Shown here: positions 30,143 to 31,068 of the stretch, piece after piece
Layout of the letters: every line of letters starts with the position of its first letter
How positions within the stretch are numbered: the first letter of the stretch is position 1
Assembly: GCA_035529175.1 (NCBI GenBank)
Contig: DATKXG010000189.1
Coordinates: forward strand, 1-31,068
DNA: 31,068 nucleotides
From: Sva-07 sp035529175
GTDB lineage: Bacteria > Actinomycetota > Acidimicrobiia > Acidimicrobiales > Ilumatobacteraceae
Direction of reading: 5' to 3'
Made by a program: the position numbers and the translations under genes
The notes under the pieces: generated by a model
What the model was told of the DNA's origin: nothing
Databases searched by the model: none
The model's input: only the letters and a program-made list of their open reading frames with translations

Positions 30143-31068
30143 ATGCGCGTCGTAGCGAAGATCGGAACTGCGTCGATCACCGACGATCGGGGTGTCATCA
30201 GCACCGATACGGTCGCCAAGCTCTCCGATGAGGTGGCGGGCTTGCGACATGACGGCCACGAGGTGGTCGTCGTGTCGTCGGGAGCGGTCGCGGCGGGCGT
30301 TGCGGCGCTCGGCTTGGCGGCGCGTCCCACCGACATCCAGACCCTCCAAGCGATCTCGGCAGCGGGGCAGAGCCGGCTCGTAGAGGCCTACAACCGTGAG
30401 CTGGCCCGGCACGGTCTCGTCGGCGCGCAGGTGCTGCTCGACCCCCACGATTTCGTCGATCGGACCCAGTACCTCCACGCTCGGAGCACGATCGAGCGGT
30501 TGCTCGAGCTCGGCTGCATCCCTGTCGTCAACGAGAACGATGCGATCGCCAACGACGAGCTTCGCTACGGCGACAACGACCGACTGGCCGCGCTGCTCGC
30601 GAACAGCATCGGCGCGGACGTGTTGGTACTGCTCACCGACATGGACGGCGTGTACACCGCCGACCCGCGTCGCGACCCGAGCGCCACGCTGATCCCGCTG
30701 GTACAGGTCGGCGACCCGCTGCTGGCGGTTCGCGCCGAGGCCGGCGGTAGTGGGCGGGGGAGTGGGGGCATGGCCTCGAAGCTCACCGCTGCACGGATGG
30801 CGTCGTGGTCGGGAATTCGTAGCGTGATCGCCCGCGCTGCGCGGCCGGGGGTACTCGCCGGTGCGGTGTCGGCCGAGCTGGTGGGTACCACGTTCGAGGC
30901 GCACGACCGCACCCTGTCGGCGCGCAAGTTGTGGATCGCGTTCGCGTCGGAGGTGATGGGCGCGATCGAGGTCGACGGTGGCGCCGAGCGGGCGCTCACC
31001 GACCGCCCGAACAGCCTGCTTCCCGCTGGTGTGGTCGGGGTACGAGGCGCATTCGCCGAGGGTGACAC
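30143..31068 (+). CDS. proB: Glutamate 5-kinase, C-terminus cut by the window edge
   Basis: 308 codons are present with no stop before the window ends. It phosphorylates glutamate in the first step of proline synthesis. The amino-acid kinase domain is complete: RVVAKIGTASIT, VVVVSSGAVAAGVAALG, PVVNENDAIANDELRYGDND and LTDMDGVYTADPR, and GSGGMASKLTAARMA. A PUA domain follows (RKLWIAFASEVMGAIEVDGG, LPAGVVGVRGAFAEGD). Only the last part of the PUA domain is missing. It is co-transcribed with obgE; proA usually comes next. Confidence 0.95.
   Translation, partial: MRVVAKIGTASITDDRGVISTDTVAKLSDEVAGLRHDGHEVVVVSSGAVAAGVAALGLAARPTDIQTLQAISAAGQSRLVEAYNRELARHGLVGAQVLLDPHDFVDRTQYLHARSTIERLLELGCIPVVNENDAIANDELRYGDNDRLAALLANSIGADVLVLLTDMDGVYTADPRRDPSATLIPLVQVGDPLLAVRAEAGGSGRGSGGMASKLTAARMASWSGIRSVIARAARPGVLAGAVSAELVGTTFEAHDRTLSARKLWIAFASEVMGAIEVDGGAERALTDRPNSLLPAGVVGVRGAFAEGD

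Overview
The window is very GC-rich bacterial chromosome with short intergenic gaps and many start/stop overlaps of the ATGA or GTGA kind. It looks like a high-GC actinobacterium. The order pdtaR, polA, rpsA, coaE matches the Rv1626-Rv1631 neighbourhood of Mycobacterium as I recall it. An SCO6745-family protein, an alpha-methylacyl-CoA racemase and a PIG-L deacetylase fit the same phylum. The general flavour (FabD with an extra C-terminal domain, leaderless-looking promoters, dispersed GC-rich repeats) suggests an Acidimicrobiia or Ilumatobacter-like organism, but that placement is inference.

Layout. 1-2222 (minus): a type II fatty-acid synthesis operon fabD-fabH-fabG (fabG cut by the window edge). 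2300-2373 (plus): a 74-nt tRNA-Leu(CAA) with a short variable loop. 2383-4215: an acyl-CoA synthetase gene lying between two near-identical 69-bp direct repeats. 4307-6509: an HNH-like zinc protein, a small coiled-coil protein, an SCO6745-family protein and a TrmO-like methyltransferase. 6582-12938 (plus): pdtaR, polA, a SAM methyltransferase, rpsA and coaE, punctuated by two strong hairpins. 12941-18080 (minus): a tightly packed five-gene unit. In transcription order it is an MFS transporter with a cyclic-nucleotide-binding tail, a glutathione peroxidase, a GCS2-type glutamate-cysteine ligase, an M20 amidohydrolase and a gamma-glutamylcyclotransferase-like protein. 18236-22314 (plus): two tandem CNNM/CorC transporters, a PH-SHOCT membrane protein and a cytosolic BtuF-like protein. 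22360-23361 (minus): galactokinase. 23426-27645 (plus): alpha/beta hydrolase, alpha-methylacyl-CoA racemase, PIG-L deacetylase, a lipoprotein and a four-helix membrane protein. 27650-28828 (minus): dGTPase. 28879 to the end (plus): obgE and a truncated proB.

The most striking item is the glutathione peroxidase at 15965-16438. Its reading frame runs through an in-frame UGA exactly where the family carries selenocysteine. Directly after the UGA the RNA can fold into a hairpin that fits the published description of a bacterial SECIS element. The gene is therefore predicted to be a selenoprotein, which ordinary gene calling would split or truncate. It sits among genes that make and break gamma-glutamyl bonds, so the whole unit reads as a candidate gamma-glutamyl-thiol/selenoperoxidase system with its own membrane transporter.

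A second window-wide pattern is that several first genes of transcription units have a TANNNT-like hexamer ending only 6-7 nt before the start codon. This is the spacing expected for leaderless mRNAs. No insertion sequence, prophage or CRISPR array was seen, and no stretch longer than 300 bases lacks a gene.
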